A stretch of DNA of 42,191 nt from an uncultured Lachnospiraceae bacterium (GTDB taxonomy: Bacteria > Bacillota > Clostridia > Lachnospirales > Lachnospiraceae): positions 1 to 42,191 of the forward strand of contig CANQVH010000028.1 in NCBI GenBank assembly GCA_947627245.1. Reading direction: 5' to 3'. Position 1 is the stretch's first letter; each line of letters starts with the position of its first letter. Below the pieces are notes generated by a model, which was given only the letters and a program-made list of their open reading frames with translations, made no database searches and was not told the DNA's origin. Made by a program: the position numbers and the translations under genes. Shown here in pieces: positions 31,965 to 40,629 of this stretch.

Positions 31965-32114
31965 ATGGCAGCATTTTTGAGTGAATTTATCGTAGAATTT
32001 GTTGAGCTGGTGATTCTGGCGGGAGTCGCGATCGGCGCGATCTTCTGCGGAAAGAAGCTGCGCGACCGCAAGGATGCGAAGAAGGCGGGGCAGTTGCAGC
32101 AGGATACAAAATAG
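31965..32114 (+). CDS. Small single-helix membrane protein, unknown
   Basis: 49-aa protein: one membrane helix (about 8-31, IVEFVELVILAGVAIGAIF), then a basic helical tail (GKKLRDRKDAKKAG). GGAAG lies before the ATG at 31965. It ends 46 bp before alaS and is likely co-transcribed. I recall similar short proteins next to alaS in related Clostridia, but no function. Confidence 0.8.
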   Translation: MAAFLSEFIVEFVELVILAGVAIGAIFCGKKLRDRKDAKKAGQLQQDTK

Positions 32115-32159
32115 AAATGTGGGAAAAATAAAAGAGAATAGAAAGCTGGAGGAACGATC

Positions 32160-34799
32160 GTGGAGAAATACGGAGTAAATGAACTGAGAAAGATGTTTTT
32201 GGACTTTTTCAGGAGTAAGGATCATCTGGTAATGAACAGTTTTTCGCTGGTGCCGCACAATGATAAGAGCCTGCTTCTGATCAACGCGGGCATGGCGCCG
32301 TTGAAGCCATATTTTACGGGGGCTGAGATCCCGCCGAAGCGCAGAGTGGCGACCTGTCAGAAATGTATTCGTACCGGTGATATCGAGAATGTGGGCAAGA
32401 CCGCGCGTCACGGTACTTTTTTTGAGATGCTCGGAAATTTTTCGTTCGGCGATTATTTCAAGAAGGAAGCGATCGCATGGTCGTGGGAATTCTTGACCGA
32501 GGTGGTAGGACTCGATCCGAATCGTCTCTATCCGTCTGTGTATCTGGAGGACGACGAGGCATGGGACATCTGGCATGATCAGATCGGGATTCCGGAGGAT
32601 CGCATTTTCCGTTTTGGCAAGGAGGATAATTTCTGGGAGCATGGCGCCGGTCCGTGCGGTCCGTGCTCGGAGATCTATTATGACCGCGGCGAGAAGTATG
32701 GCTGCGGCAAGCCTACCTGCACGGTCGGCTGTGACTGCGACCGCTACATCGAGGTCTGGAACAATGTCTTTACTCAGTTTGAGAACGACGGGAAGGGCAA
32801 CTACGAGCTGCTGACCCAGAAGAATATTGACACAGGCATGGGTCTTGAGCGGCTGGCTGTCGTGGTGCAGGAGGTGGATTCCATCTTCGATGTGGATACG
32901 ATTCAGGCGCTGCGCGACAAGGTCTGCGAGTTTGCCCATGTGGAATACAAGACAGATGAGAAAAAAGACATTTCGATTCGTCTGATCGTCGATCATATTC
33001 GTTCCGCGACGTTCATGATCTCGGACGGCATCATGCCGACGAACGAGGGACGCGGCTATGTCCTGCGCCGCCTGATTCGCCGCGCGGCGCGCCACGGGAG
33101 AATGCTCGGTATCGAGGGCGGTTTCCTGTCGAAGCTGAGCGAGACTGTGATCGAGGGCTCGAAGGACGGTTATCCCGAGCTGGAGGAAAAGAAAGAATTT
33201 ATTTTCAAGGTGCTTTCTCAGGAGGAGGACAAATTCAGCCGCACGATCGATCAGGGCTTGAGCATTCTTTCCGATATGGAGGCGGAGCTTGAGAAGAAGG
33301 ACGTGAAGACGCTCGAGGGCAAGGATGCGTTCCTGCTCTATGATACTTACGGATTCCCGCTTGATCTGACGAAGGAGATCCTCGAGGAGAAGGGATACTC
33401 GATCGACGAGGAAGGCTTCAAGGCGTGCATGGAGGAGCAGCGGCAGAAGGCCCGCAAGGCGCGCGGTACAACGAACTATATGGGCGCGGATGCGACGGTC
33501 TACGACCAGATCCCGGCGGAGATCACGACGGAGTTTGTCGGCTACGATTCGTTGGTCTGCGATTCGAAGATTACCGTGCTGACGACGGACACGGAGCTTA
33601 CCGAGGCGCTCACCGAGGGCGTGCGAGGCACCGTGATTACAGAAAAGACGCCGTTCTACGGAACGATGGGCGGACAGGAGGGCGACAAGGGCACGATCTC
33701 CTGCGCGGCAGGCAAATTTATTGTGGAGGATACGATTCATCTGCTCGGCGGCAAGTATGGCCACGTCGGTTATATGGCTGAGGGTATGATTAAGACCGGC
33801 GATACGGTGACGCTTATGGTTGAGCCGGAGGGCAGGAAGGATACCTGCAAGAATCACAGTGCGACGCATTTGCTTCAGAAAGCGCTGAAAACAGTGCTCG
33901 GCTCGCATGTAGAGCAAAAGGGTTCTCTGGTGACGCCGGACAGGCTGCGCTTTGACTTCGCGCATTTTCAGGCGATGACGCCGGAGGAACTGGATCAGGT
34001 AGAGGCGATCGTCAACGAGGAAATTGCGGCTGGTCTCCCGGTCGAGACGAGAGTCATGGGGATTGAGGACGCGAAGAAGACGGGCGCGATGGCTCTCTTT
34101 GGCGAGAAGTACGGCGACGAGGTGCGCGTCGTTTCGATGGGCGATTTTTCAAAGGAGCTCTGCGGCGGCACGCATGTGGGCAATACTTCGGAGATTGCGA
34201 CGTTCAAGATCGTTTCCGAGTCCGGCATCGCGGCAGGCGTGCGCAGGATCGAGGCCCTGACCGGCAAGGGCGTGTTTGCATATTACAAGAATACGGAGAA
34301 GGAGCTTTTGGAAGCGGCAAAGCTCTTGAAGACGACTCCGGCTGAACTGCTTGGCAAGATTGCTTCTTTACAGACGGAGCTGAAGACCGTGATAAGCGAG
34401 AACGAATCACTCAAGAGTAAGCTGGCGAAGGACGCGCTCGGCGACGTCATGGATCAGGTGTGCGAAGTGTCCGGCGTGAAGCTGCTCGCGTCGAAACTCG
34501 AGGGCGTGGACATGAACGGCCTGCGCGAGCTCGGCGACCAGCTCAAGGAGAAGCTCGGCGAGGGTGTGGTGCTGCTTGCTTCGGTATGCGACGGCAAGGT
34601 GAATCTCATGGCAACTGCCACAGACGGAGCGATGAAGCTGGGCGCGCACGCGGGCAATCTGATCAAAAGTATTGCGGCTCTGGTCGGTGGTGGCGGCGGC
34701 GGACGTCCGAATATGGCGCAGGCCGGCGGCAAGGATCCGTCCGGAATCGAGGCGGCGCTTGCGAAGGCGAAGGAAGTGCTGTCATCGCAGACCTCGTAG
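32160..34799 (+). CDS. alaS: Alanyl-tRNA synthetase
   Basis: 879-aa class II synthetase that charges tRNA-Ala and edits mischarged Ser/Gly. Catalytic domain with TCQKCIRTGDIENVGKT and FWEHGAGPCGPCSEI; tRNA-recognition domain; editing domain with HSATH (His566-His570) and CGGTH (Cys668, His672); C-terminal C-Ala/DHHA1 domain ending in GGGGGGRPNMAQAGG. The start is GTG at 32160 with GGAGG at 32148-32152. No T-box leader is seen upstream; the distance to the preceding small gene is only 45 bp. Confidence 0.97.
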   Translation: MEKYGVNELRKMFLDFFRSKDHLVMNSFSLVPHNDKSLLLINAGMAPLKPYFTGAEIPPKRRVATCQKCIRTGDIENVGKTARHGTFFEMLGNFSFGDYFKKEAIAWSWEFLTEVVGLDPNRLYPSVYLEDDEAWDIWHDQIGIPEDRIFRFGKEDNFWEHGAGPCGPCSEIYYDRGEKYGCGKPTCTVGCDCDRYIEVWNNVFTQFENDGKGNYELLTQKNIDTGMGLERLAVVVQEVDSIFDVDTIQALRDKVCEFAHVEYKTDEKKDISIRLIVDHIRSATFMISDGIMPTNEGRGYVLRRLIRRAARHGRMLGIEGGFLSKLSETVIEGSKDGYPELEEKKEFIFKVLSQEEDKFSRTIDQGLSILSDMEAELEKKDVKTLEGKDAFLLYDTYGFPLDLTKEILEEKGYSIDEEGFKACMEEQRQKARKARGTTNYMGADATVYDQIPAEITTEFVGYDSLVCDSKITVLTTDTELTEALTEGVRGTVITEKTPFYGTMGGQEGDKGTISCAAGKFIVEDTIHLLGGKYGHVGYMAEGMIKTGDTVTLMVEPEGRKDTCKNHSATHLLQKALKTVLGSHVEQKGSLVTPDRLRFDFAHFQAMTPEELDQVEAIVNEEIAAGLPVETRVMGIEDAKKTGAMALFGEKYGDEVRVVSMGDFSKELCGGTHVGNTSEIATFKIVSESGIAAGVRRIEALTGKGVFAYYKNTEKELLEAAKLLKTTPAELLGKIASLQTELKTVISENESLKSKLAKDALGDVMDQVCEVSGVKLLASKLEGVDMNGLRELGDQLKEKLGEGVVLLASVCDGKVNLMATATDGAMKLGAHAGNLIKSIAALVGGGGGGRPNMAQAGGKDPSGIEAALAKAKEVLSSQTS

Positions 34800-34819
34800 A
34801 AGAGAGCCGAAAACTGTCC

Positions 34820-34887
34820 GAATTCGTCATGTTCACGAAAAATACAATCTTTCTGCACCGATTTCTGCAAAAATGGTTGACGAATTC
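34820..34887. promoter_or_regulatory. Inverted repeat overlapping the rpsU -35 box
   Basis: GAATTCGTCA (34820-34829) and TGACGAATTC (34878-34887) are perfect 10-bp complements 48 bp apart. The right arm covers the TTGACG -35 element. Confidence 0.5.
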
Positions 34888-34904
34888 AGAAAATATGGTA
34901 TACT
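34877..34904 (+). promoter_or_regulatory. Sigma-A promoter for rpsU
   Basis: TTGACG (34877-34882) and TATACT (34899-34904), spacing 16 bp. Confidence 0.65.
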
Positions 34905-34911
34905 CGTAATA

Positions 34912-34966
34912 GTGCAATAAATGAACCCAGACAGTTGTATTTGCACAATCGACAACTGGAGGGAGG
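34912..34966 (+). promoter_or_regulatory. rpsU leader with two mutually exclusive hairpins
   Basis: GTGCAA (34912-34917) can pair with TTGCAC (34941-34946), and CAGTTGT (34932-34938) with ACAACTG (34952-34958). The stems interleave, so only one can form. The second ends right at GAGGGAGG, the presumed ribosome binding region. Confidence 0.45.
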
Positions 34967-34980
34967 TTAGGTGTGAGAGA

Positions 34981-35157
34981 ATGTCAAATGTTATCGTGAA
35001 AGAGAACGAGACTCTGGACAGCGCTCTGCGCCGTTTCAAAAGAAACTGCGCAAAGGCGGGTATCCAGCAGGAGATTCGTAAGAGAGAGCATTATGAGAAG
35101 CCGAGCGTCAGACGCAAGAAAAAGTCTGAAGCGGCTCGTAAGCGTAAATTCAACTAA
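34981..35157 (+). CDS. rpsU: 30S ribosomal protein S21
   Basis: 58-aa basic ribosomal protein of the small subunit, near the 3' end of 16S rRNA. The sequence starts [20 protein letters not shown] and ends in a Lys/Arg-rich tail ([15 protein letters not shown]), as in other Firmicutes. The ATG at 34981 is certain from family comparison even though GGGAGG lies unusually far upstream (about 14 nt). It is not followed by yqeY, its common neighbour, but by cardiolipin synthase behind a terminator. Confidence 0.96.
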   Translation: MSNVIVKENETLDSALRRFKRNCAKAGIQQEIRKREHYEKPSVRRKKKSEAARKRKFN

Positions 35158-35165
35158 TGTGCGTG

Positions 35166-35196
35166 AAATCCCTGGTCGAAAGGTCAGGGATTTTTC
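35166..35196 (+). terminator. Terminator after rpsU
   Basis: AAATCCCTG pairs with CAGGGATTT around a short loop and runs into TTTTT. Confidence 0.85.
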
Positions 35197-35298
35197 AGTA
35201 AACTCCCGCGGAGCTTGCTGAAGCTTTGGTAGATGCGCAGAAAATGCAAATGGAAAGATTGCCGATGATAGAATAGTTTGCAAGGGAAGGTGAGAAGC

Positions 35299-36834
35299 GT
35301 GAAAAAGACTTCAAAGCGCCTGCTGGGACGCGTGCTGACGATCGGTTTGGCTGTGCTGACGCAGGTGGTCTGGATTATCTTCGCTGTTGTGGTGCTTCGG
35401 AATCGCTTTCCCGCCGTCGCTGCGCTGATCAGTGTTCTCAGCGTTGTGGCGATCCTTTGGATCACAAGCAAGGATATCAACCCCTCCTATAAGCTCGCAT
35501 GGACGACTTTGATCCTCGCGCTGCCGATCGTGGGCGCCGTGATCTATCTGTTGTTCGGCAGGACATGGATCGGCAAGGAGACACAGCAGAAGCTTGACGC
35601 GGCGGCGAAGGATGCGGCGGCTCATGTGGGAGAAGACGATGTCGCAAGGGAGCATCTGGCGAAGCAGAGCAAGGCGGCGGCGCGGCAGTCCGCCTATATC
35701 AGCGATATTGCAGGCTTCCCGCTTCACGAGGGAACGAAGACGAAATACTTCCGTGTCGGCGAGGAGCTATATGACACGATGCTCAAAGAGCTGGAGCAGG
35801 CGGAGCATTTTATCTTTATGGAGTACTTCATCATCGACGACGGAGAGATGTGGCAGAGCATCCTGAATATTCTCGAAAATAAAGTGCGCATGGGCCTTGA
35901 TGTCCGGCTGATTTATGACGACTGGGGCTGTGTCAGCACGATGCCGCAGGAGTTCCAGCTCCAACTGCAGCGGCGCGGGATCCGATGCGAGGTGTTCAAT
36001 CCTCTTGTCCCGATCCCGTCTGTGCTTTTGAACAACCGCGACCACCGCAAGATCACGGTGATTGACGGCTATACGGCGTTTACCGGAGGGATCAATCTCG
36101 CCGACGAATATATCAATAAGCGTGAGCGCTTCGGTTACTGGAAGGACACCGGCATTATGCTCAAGGGCGAGGCAGTCTGGAATTTCACGGTCATGTTCCT
36201 TCAGATGTGGAGTGCGCTCTCCGGAGAGAAGGTTGCCTACGCGAAGTACCGTCCGCATGTGTGGCACGAGCAGGAGTTCGAGGACGACGGCTTTGTTCAG
36301 CCTTATGCGGATACGCCGCTCGACCATGAGACGGTCGGCGAGAATATTTATCTGAACATCATCAATCGCGCAAAGCGTTATGTTTATATTTTTACGCCGT
36401 ATCTGATTACGGACAACGAGATGACGACGGCGTTGAAGCTTGCCGCCAAGAGCGGGATCGATGTGCGCATCGTCACGCCGGGCATCCCGGATAAGAAGCT
36501 TGTGTTCCTGCTGACGCGTTCGTACTACGGCGCGCTTCTGGAAGCGGGCGTCCGGATCTTTGAGTATGAGCCCGGATTCCTGCATGCGAAGTCGTTTGTC
36601 AGCGATGACCGGATCGCGGTGGTCGGCACGGTCAATCTTGATTTCCGCAGCCTGTATCTGCATTTCGAGTGCGGCGTATGGATGTACGGCACCGAGGCTG
36701 TCATGCAAATCAAGGAAGACGCGATGGAGCTGTTCCAAGAGTGCAGAGAAATCACGGTGGAGGACTGGAGAAATCAGGGAATTTGGCCGCGCATCTGGCA
36801 GAGCGTTCTGAGACTGTTCGCCCCGCTTTTGTAA
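35299..36834 (+). CDS. cls: Cardiolipin synthase
   Basis: 511-aa membrane phospholipase-D-type enzyme that joins two phosphatidylglycerols to cardiolipin. Three N-terminal hydrophobic segments (about 9-31, 38-55, 63-83) and two HKD motifs, HRKITVID from His249 and HAKSFVSD from His429, each followed by the usual Gly/Asn segments (GGINLADEY, GTVNLDFRS). GTG at 35299 is chosen because GGAAGG lies 8 nt upstream; an in-frame TTG at 35278 lies before that site. Transcribed alone, after the rpsU terminator. Confidence 0.94.
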   Translation: MKKTSKRLLGRVLTIGLAVLTQVVWIIFAVVVLRNRFPAVAALISVLSVVAILWITSKDINPSYKLAWTTLILALPIVGAVIYLLFGRTWIGKETQQKLDAAAKDAAAHVGEDDVAREHLAKQSKAAARQSAYISDIAGFPLHEGTKTKYFRVGEELYDTMLKELEQAEHFIFMEYFIIDDGEMWQSILNILENKVRMGLDVRLIYDDWGCVSTMPQEFQLQLQRRGIRCEVFNPLVPIPSVLLNNRDHRKITVIDGYTAFTGGINLADEYINKRERFGYWKDTGIMLKGEAVWNFTVMFLQMWSALSGEKVAYAKYRPHVWHEQEFEDDGFVQPYADTPLDHETVGENIYLNIINRAKRYVYIFTPYLITDNEMTTALKLAAKSGIDVRIVTPGIPDKKLVFLLTRSYYGALLEAGVRIFEYEPGFLHAKSFVSDDRIAVVGTVNLDFRSLYLHFECGVWMYGTEAVMQIKEDAMELFQECREITVEDWRNQGIWPRIWQSVLRLFAPLL

Positions 36835-36857
36835 TTATTTTGTCCCTGTTTTAATAT
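36829..36857 (+). promoter_or_regulatory. Sigma-A promoter for the first DD-carboxypeptidase
   Basis: TTGTAA (36829-36834, over the cls stop) and TAATAT (36852-36857), spacing 17 bp. GTCCCTG (36842-36848) and CAGGGAC (36875-36881) form a perfect 7-bp inverted repeat whose right arm overlaps the ribosome binding site. Confidence 0.5.
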
Positions 36858-36889
36858 AGTTTATAGAAAGAATTCAGGGACGGGTTTTC

Positions 36890-38167
36890 ATGAAAAGAAT
36901 CTTATGTTGTTTGCTGGCGGTATGGATGCTGGCGGCGCCGGCGCAAAGCGCATGGGTAAGCGCGCAGGAGGCGGCAGGCACACAGACAGAGACTACGCAG
37001 GACAGCACAGGCGTTCCGGCAGCGGAGATTATGCAGGCAAATACGGATGCTGCGGCAACGGGGACCACGCAGACGCAAGCGGATGTGTTGGAATTGCAGA
37101 CGCCGCACGCGCTGGTGATGGAAGTGTCTACGGGGACGGTGCTCTTCGAGAAGGATGCCGACGCGAAAGTGCATCCGGCGAGCGTCACGAAGGTGATGAC
37201 GATACTGCTGATCTTTGAGGCGCTTGAGGACGGACGCCTGAAGCTTGACGATCAGGTGACAACGAGCGCGCACGCGAAGTCGATGGGCGGCTCTCAGGTG
37301 TTTCTCGAGGAGGGAGAGAGCCAGACGGTCGAGACGCTTCTGAAATGCATTATTATTGCTTCCGGGAACGATGCGGCGGTGACGATGGCGGAGCATATTG
37401 CAGGCTCGGAGGAGGCGTTTGTCGCGCGGATGAATGAGAAAGCCGCCGAGCTTGGTATGGAGAACACGCATTTCGTGGACTGCTGCGGGCTGACGGACTC
37501 CGCGGAGCATTACACGACGGCGCGCGACGTGGCGCTGATGTCACGGGAGCTGTTAGCGCGTTTTCCGCAGGTGACGGATTATGCCAAGATCTGGATGGAG
37601 GACATCACGCATGTGACCGCCAAGGGGAGCAGTACCTTTACCTTGACGAACACGAACAAGCTGCTGCGGGCTTTTGACGGCTGCGACGGGCTGAAGACCG
37701 GGAGCACAAGCTACGCGAAGTATTGTCTGAGCGCGACGGCGCAGCGAAACGGGATTCGGCTGATCGGCACGATCATGACGGCGCCGGACTCGAAGACGCG
37801 TTTTGCGGAGGCGGCAAAGATTTTGGGCTACGGCTTTGCCTGCTGTACCTTGTATCATGACGACGCGATGGAGGAGCTTCCTCAGATCGCGGTGCGCGGG
37901 GCGACACAGCCGCTTGTCGATGTCCAATATGCGAGGGAGTTTTCTTATCTGAGTACGGAGAATGAGGATTTTTCTGCGATCGAGCGCACGGTCCGCTGGC
38001 AGGAGGAGATCAAGGCTCCGCTCGAACAGGGCGCTCAGGTGGGCGAATATGTATATACATTGAACGGAAAAGAGCTGGGCAGAGTCCCGATCGTGACGGC
38101 ATATGCCGTGGAGAAGGCGGGGTATCTGGATTATCTCGGCGAAATGTGGGAACATTGGAGTTTATAG
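36890..38167 (+). CDS. D-alanyl-D-alanine carboxypeptidase (PBP5 type)
   Basis: 425-aa exported penicillin-binding protein that removes the last D-Ala from peptidoglycan stem peptides. Signal peptide about 1-26; a Thr/Gln-rich linker to residue 68; penicillin-binding domain with Ser98-x-x-Lys101 (PASVTKVM), Ser158-Gly-Asn160 and Lys269-Thr-Gly; then a beta-rich C-terminal domain (about 330-425). The family's usual membrane-anchoring amphipathic helix may be the last residues (AGYLDYLGEMWEHW). The metallophosphoesterase gene starts 32 bp downstream, probably in the same transcript. Confidence 0.94.
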   Translation: MKRILCCLLAVWMLAAPAQSAWVSAQEAAGTQTETTQDSTGVPAAEIMQANTDAAATGTTQTQADVLELQTPHALVMEVSTGTVLFEKDADAKVHPASVTKVMTILLIFEALEDGRLKLDDQVTTSAHAKSMGGSQVFLEEGESQTVETLLKCIIIASGNDAAVTMAEHIAGSEEAFVARMNEKAAELGMENTHFVDCCGLTDSAEHYTTARDVALMSRELLARFPQVTDYAKIWMEDITHVTAKGSSTFTLTNTNKLLRAFDGCDGLKTGSTSYAKYCLSATAQRNGIRLIGTIMTAPDSKTRFAEAAKILGYGFACCTLYHDDAMEELPQIAVRGATQPLVDVQYAREFSYLSTENEDFSAIERTVRWQEEIKAPLEQGAQVGEYVYTLNGKELGRVPIVTAYAVEKAGYLDYLGEMWEHWSL

Positions 38168-38198
38168 AGGAAGTACGTCAGGAAGGGCGGAAAGTACC

Positions 38199-38999
38199 AT
38201 GTCAGAATTCAAATTGACAAGATATCGGATACGGGTGAGCGAAAGTCTGAGAGGACCGCAGCAGCCGTTTTCCGCAATATTGTTGAGCGATCTTCACAAC
38301 ATGTCATACGGCGAAGGGAACAGCGTGCTGCTGCAGGCGATTCGGAATGAAAAGCCGGAGGCCGTCTTTGTGGCGGGAGATATGCTGATCTCTGAAAAGC
38401 CGGAACCGCAGATGGATGTGGCGCTCGCGCTGATGGACGAACTGACGAAGCAATATCCGGTCTATTATGTGGAAGGAAATCACGAATATAAGGTGAGACG
38501 TTACGCGGAAGCATACGGAAGCGAGGGCGACCGCTTTTTCGAGGCGATCCGCAGCTTTGGCGTGCACCTTCTGAAAAATGCCTGCGAGCGGATTGACATT
38601 CAGAAGATGCCGATCACGGTCTGGGGGCTGGAGCTTCCGTGGCAGTGCTACAAGCGTTTCGGGAAAAATGCGTTGACGACGGCGCAGGTCACGGAGCTTC
38701 TCGGCGAGCCGGACGAGGATCGCTACAATATTTTGCTGGCGCATCATCCGGTCTATTTCGAGGCGTATGCGGCGTGGGGCGCGGATCTGACGCTTGCGGG
38801 TCATCTGCACGGGGGCATCGTGCGGCTGCCGTATTTCGGCGGAGTCATTACGCCGCAGCTCAGATTTTTCCCGAAATACGATCGCGGTCTTTTCAAACGG
38901 CGCGGGAAACAGATGGTGGTGAGCGCGGGACTCGGCAGTCATTCGATCCCGATCCGCATCAACAATCCGCCGGAGCTGGTCGTGCTGGACTTTACGTGA
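38199..38999 (+). CDS. Metallophosphoesterase
   Basis: 266-aa calcineurin-like phosphoesterase. Metal ligands are visible in order: Asp31-x-His33 (LLSDLHN), Asp61 (VAGDM), Asn94-His95 (EGNHEY), His in LAHHPVYF, and GHLHGG near residue 204. No clear signal peptide or membrane helix; YaeI-like relatives act on membrane-linked substrates, but the substrate is unknown. ATG at 38199 is behind GGAAGGGCGG. Placed between a DD-carboxypeptidase and scpA, which hints at a cell-envelope or division role only weakly. Confidence 0.87.
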   Translation: MSEFKLTRYRIRVSESLRGPQQPFSAILLSDLHNMSYGEGNSVLLQAIRNEKPEAVFVAGDMLISEKPEPQMDVALALMDELTKQYPVYYVEGNHEYKVRRYAEAYGSEGDRFFEAIRSFGVHLLKNACERIDIQKMPITVWGLELPWQCYKRFGKNALTTAQVTELLGEPDEDRYNILLAHHPVYFEAYAAWGADLTLAGHLHGGIVRLPYFGGVITPQLRFFPKYDRGLFKRRGKQMVVSAGLGSHSIPIRINNPPELVVLDFT

Positions 39000-39005
39000 A
39001 AGCAA

Positions 39006-39159
39006 TGAGCCGTGCAAAGCCGATGGAGCACGAAATGCCTGCTTGCAGGCGATTTCGTGGGACAGCGGATTTATAGGGCGAATGCCCACGACCGAGGAAA
39101 GCCGCAGGCTTTTCGAGGTAGGGCACGGTTCAAATGCAAAGCCGATGGGGCACGGCTCA
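39006..39159. repeat. Structured palindromic intergenic element
   Basis: Bounded by a perfect 10-bp inverted repeat, TGAGCCGTGC (39006-39015) and GCACGGCTCA (39150-39159). Inside are a 20-bp direct repeat TGCAAAGCCGATGGRGCACG (39013-39032, 39135-39154) and three small hairpins (39031-39057, 39076-39087, 39097-39114). No protein is likely. Confidence 0.7.
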
Positions 39160-39189
39160 CAGAATTAATTGACGAAACGAGGAAACCGT

Positions 39190-39972
39190 ATGGGTATACC
39201 GGTGAAGCTGCAGGCTTTCGAGGGACCGCTCGATCTGCTCCTGCACCTGATTGAAAAAAACAAGGTCAGCATCTATGATATCCCGATCGTGGAGATCACG
39301 GATCAATATATGGAGTATATTGCGGAGCTGCCGGAGGAAAGTCTGGATGTGATGAGCGAATTCTTGGTTATGGCTGCGACGCTGCTTGATATCAAATCGC
39401 GGATGCTCCTGCCGCCGGAGGTGACTGAGGAGGGTGAAGAGATCGATCCGAGAGAAGAACTGGTTCAGAAGCTTCTGGAGTACAAGATGTATAAATATAT
39501 GTCCTACGAGCTTCGGGAACGACAGGACGGGGCCGCGCTGCACTTATACAAGGAGGCGAGCATGCCGGAGGAGGTGCTGGCGTATCAGGAGCCGGTAGAT
39601 GTGGAGGAGCTGCTGGACGGGTTGACGCTGAGCAAGCTGCACGCGCTGTTTCAGGAGCTGCTGAAACGGCAGGAAAATCGCATTGATCCGGTGCGGAGCA
39701 AGTTCGGCAGCGTCAAGCGTGAAGAAGTGGATCTGACCGAGACAATGCGTTTCGTCGGGCGTTACATAACAGGGCGGAAGCGATGCACGTTCCGCGAGCT
39801 TTTGACGCTCAAAAAGGGAAGGATGTACACGATCGTGACGTTCCTGACGATTTTGGAACTGATGAAGGAGGGCACGGTCGAGGTGGAGCAGGATGATACG
39901 TTTGCGGACATCCGGATCTCCTATACCGGAAAAGAGAGCGAAGAACTGACGCTCGGGCAGGATTATGACTAA
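39190..39972 (+). CDS. scpA: Segregation and condensation protein ScpA
   Basis: 260-aa kleisin that bridges the SMC heads with ScpB in chromosome compaction. Begins with the typical VKLQAFEGPLDLLLHLIEKN; a mid region of acidic, helical linker (about 78-150); a C-terminal winged helix (FRELLTLKKGRMYTIVTFLT) that binds the SMC head. ATG at 39190 with GAGGAAA upstream. ScpB follows after 22 bp. The structured element ends 30 bp before it. Confidence 0.95.
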   Translation: MGIPVKLQAFEGPLDLLLHLIEKNKVSIYDIPIVEITDQYMEYIAELPEESLDVMSEFLVMAATLLDIKSRMLLPPEVTEEGEEIDPREELVQKLLEYKMYKYMSYELRERQDGAALHLYKEASMPEEVLAYQEPVDVEELLDGLTLSKLHALFQELLKRQENRIDPVRSKFGSVKREEVDLTETMRFVGRYITGRKRCTFRELLTLKKGRMYTIVTFLTILELMKEGTVEVEQDDTFADIRISYTGKESEELTLGQDYD

Positions 39973-39994
39973 ACGATAGAAATGGAGAAGACAG

Positions 39995-40564
39995 GTGGAC
40001 AGAAGAGAGGCAGAGGCCGCGATCGAGGCGATCCTGTTCGCGGTTGGCGATTCCGTTGAGACGGAAAAAATCGCAAAGGCGATCGAGCAGGACAGGGAGA
40101 CGACTCAGAAGATCATTTATCATATGATGGAAAAGTACCGGGAAGAGGATCGGGGCATACAGATCATGGAGCTCGAGGATTCCTATCAGCTCTGCACGAA
40201 GAGCGAGCTGTATGAGTACCTGATCCGTGTGGCGAGGCAGCCGCGCAGGCCGGTGCTCACGGACGTAGTCATGGAGACGCTTTCGATCATTGCGTACAAG
40301 CAGCCGATCACAAAGCTCGAGATCGAGAAGATCCGGGGCGTCAAGTGCGACCATGCGGTGAACAAGCTGATCGAATACAATCTCGTCAAGGAGCTGGGGC
40401 GTCTGGACGCGCCCGGCCGGCCGCTTTTATTTGGGACGACGGAAGAATTCCTGCGGCATTTCGGCATGCATTCGCTGGATGAGCTGCCGGAGATGAATCC
40501 GGTGCAGATCGAGGACTTCAAGGCGGAGGCCGAGGAAGAGATCCAGATGAAGCTCAATGTGTAG
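39995..40564 (+). CDS. scpB: Segregation and condensation protein ScpB
   Basis: 189-aa partner of ScpA in the SMC complex, with two winged-helix domains: residues about 1-80 (AAIEAILFAVGDSVETEKIA) and 85-160 (PVLTDVVMETLSIIAYKQPI, then RPLLFGTTEEFL). An acidic tail ends at NV. The GTG start has GGAG 8 nt upstream. Forms an operon with scpA and likely with the downstream DD-carboxypeptidase. Confidence 0.96.
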   Translation: MDRREAEAAIEAILFAVGDSVETEKIAKAIEQDRETTQKIIYHMMEKYREEDRGIQIMELEDSYQLCTKSELYEYLIRVARQPRRPVLTDVVMETLSIIAYKQPITKLEIEKIRGVKCDHAVNKLIEYNLVKELGRLDAPGRPLLFGTTEEFLRHFGMHSLDELPEMNPVQIEDFKAEAEEEIQMKLNV

Positions 40565-40629
40565 GTTTGTACATAAAAAATCGAATGTCCGCATAGATAT
40601 GAGAGAGAAGCGAAAGGGGACTCTCTTAT

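Noticed and set aside
32115..32159. T-box leader for alaS
   Set aside because: The gap to the preceding small gene is only 45 bp and no T-box sequence or antiterminator is visible.
31941..33965. Long open frame on the minus strand (674 codons)
   Set aside because: It lies antisense to alaS, has a basic, low-complexity composition typical of a shadow frame and no ribosome binding site.
39006..39159. tRNA or other classical stable RNA
   Set aside because: No cloverleaf, no TTC loop and no CCA end; the symmetry is that of an inverted-repeat element.
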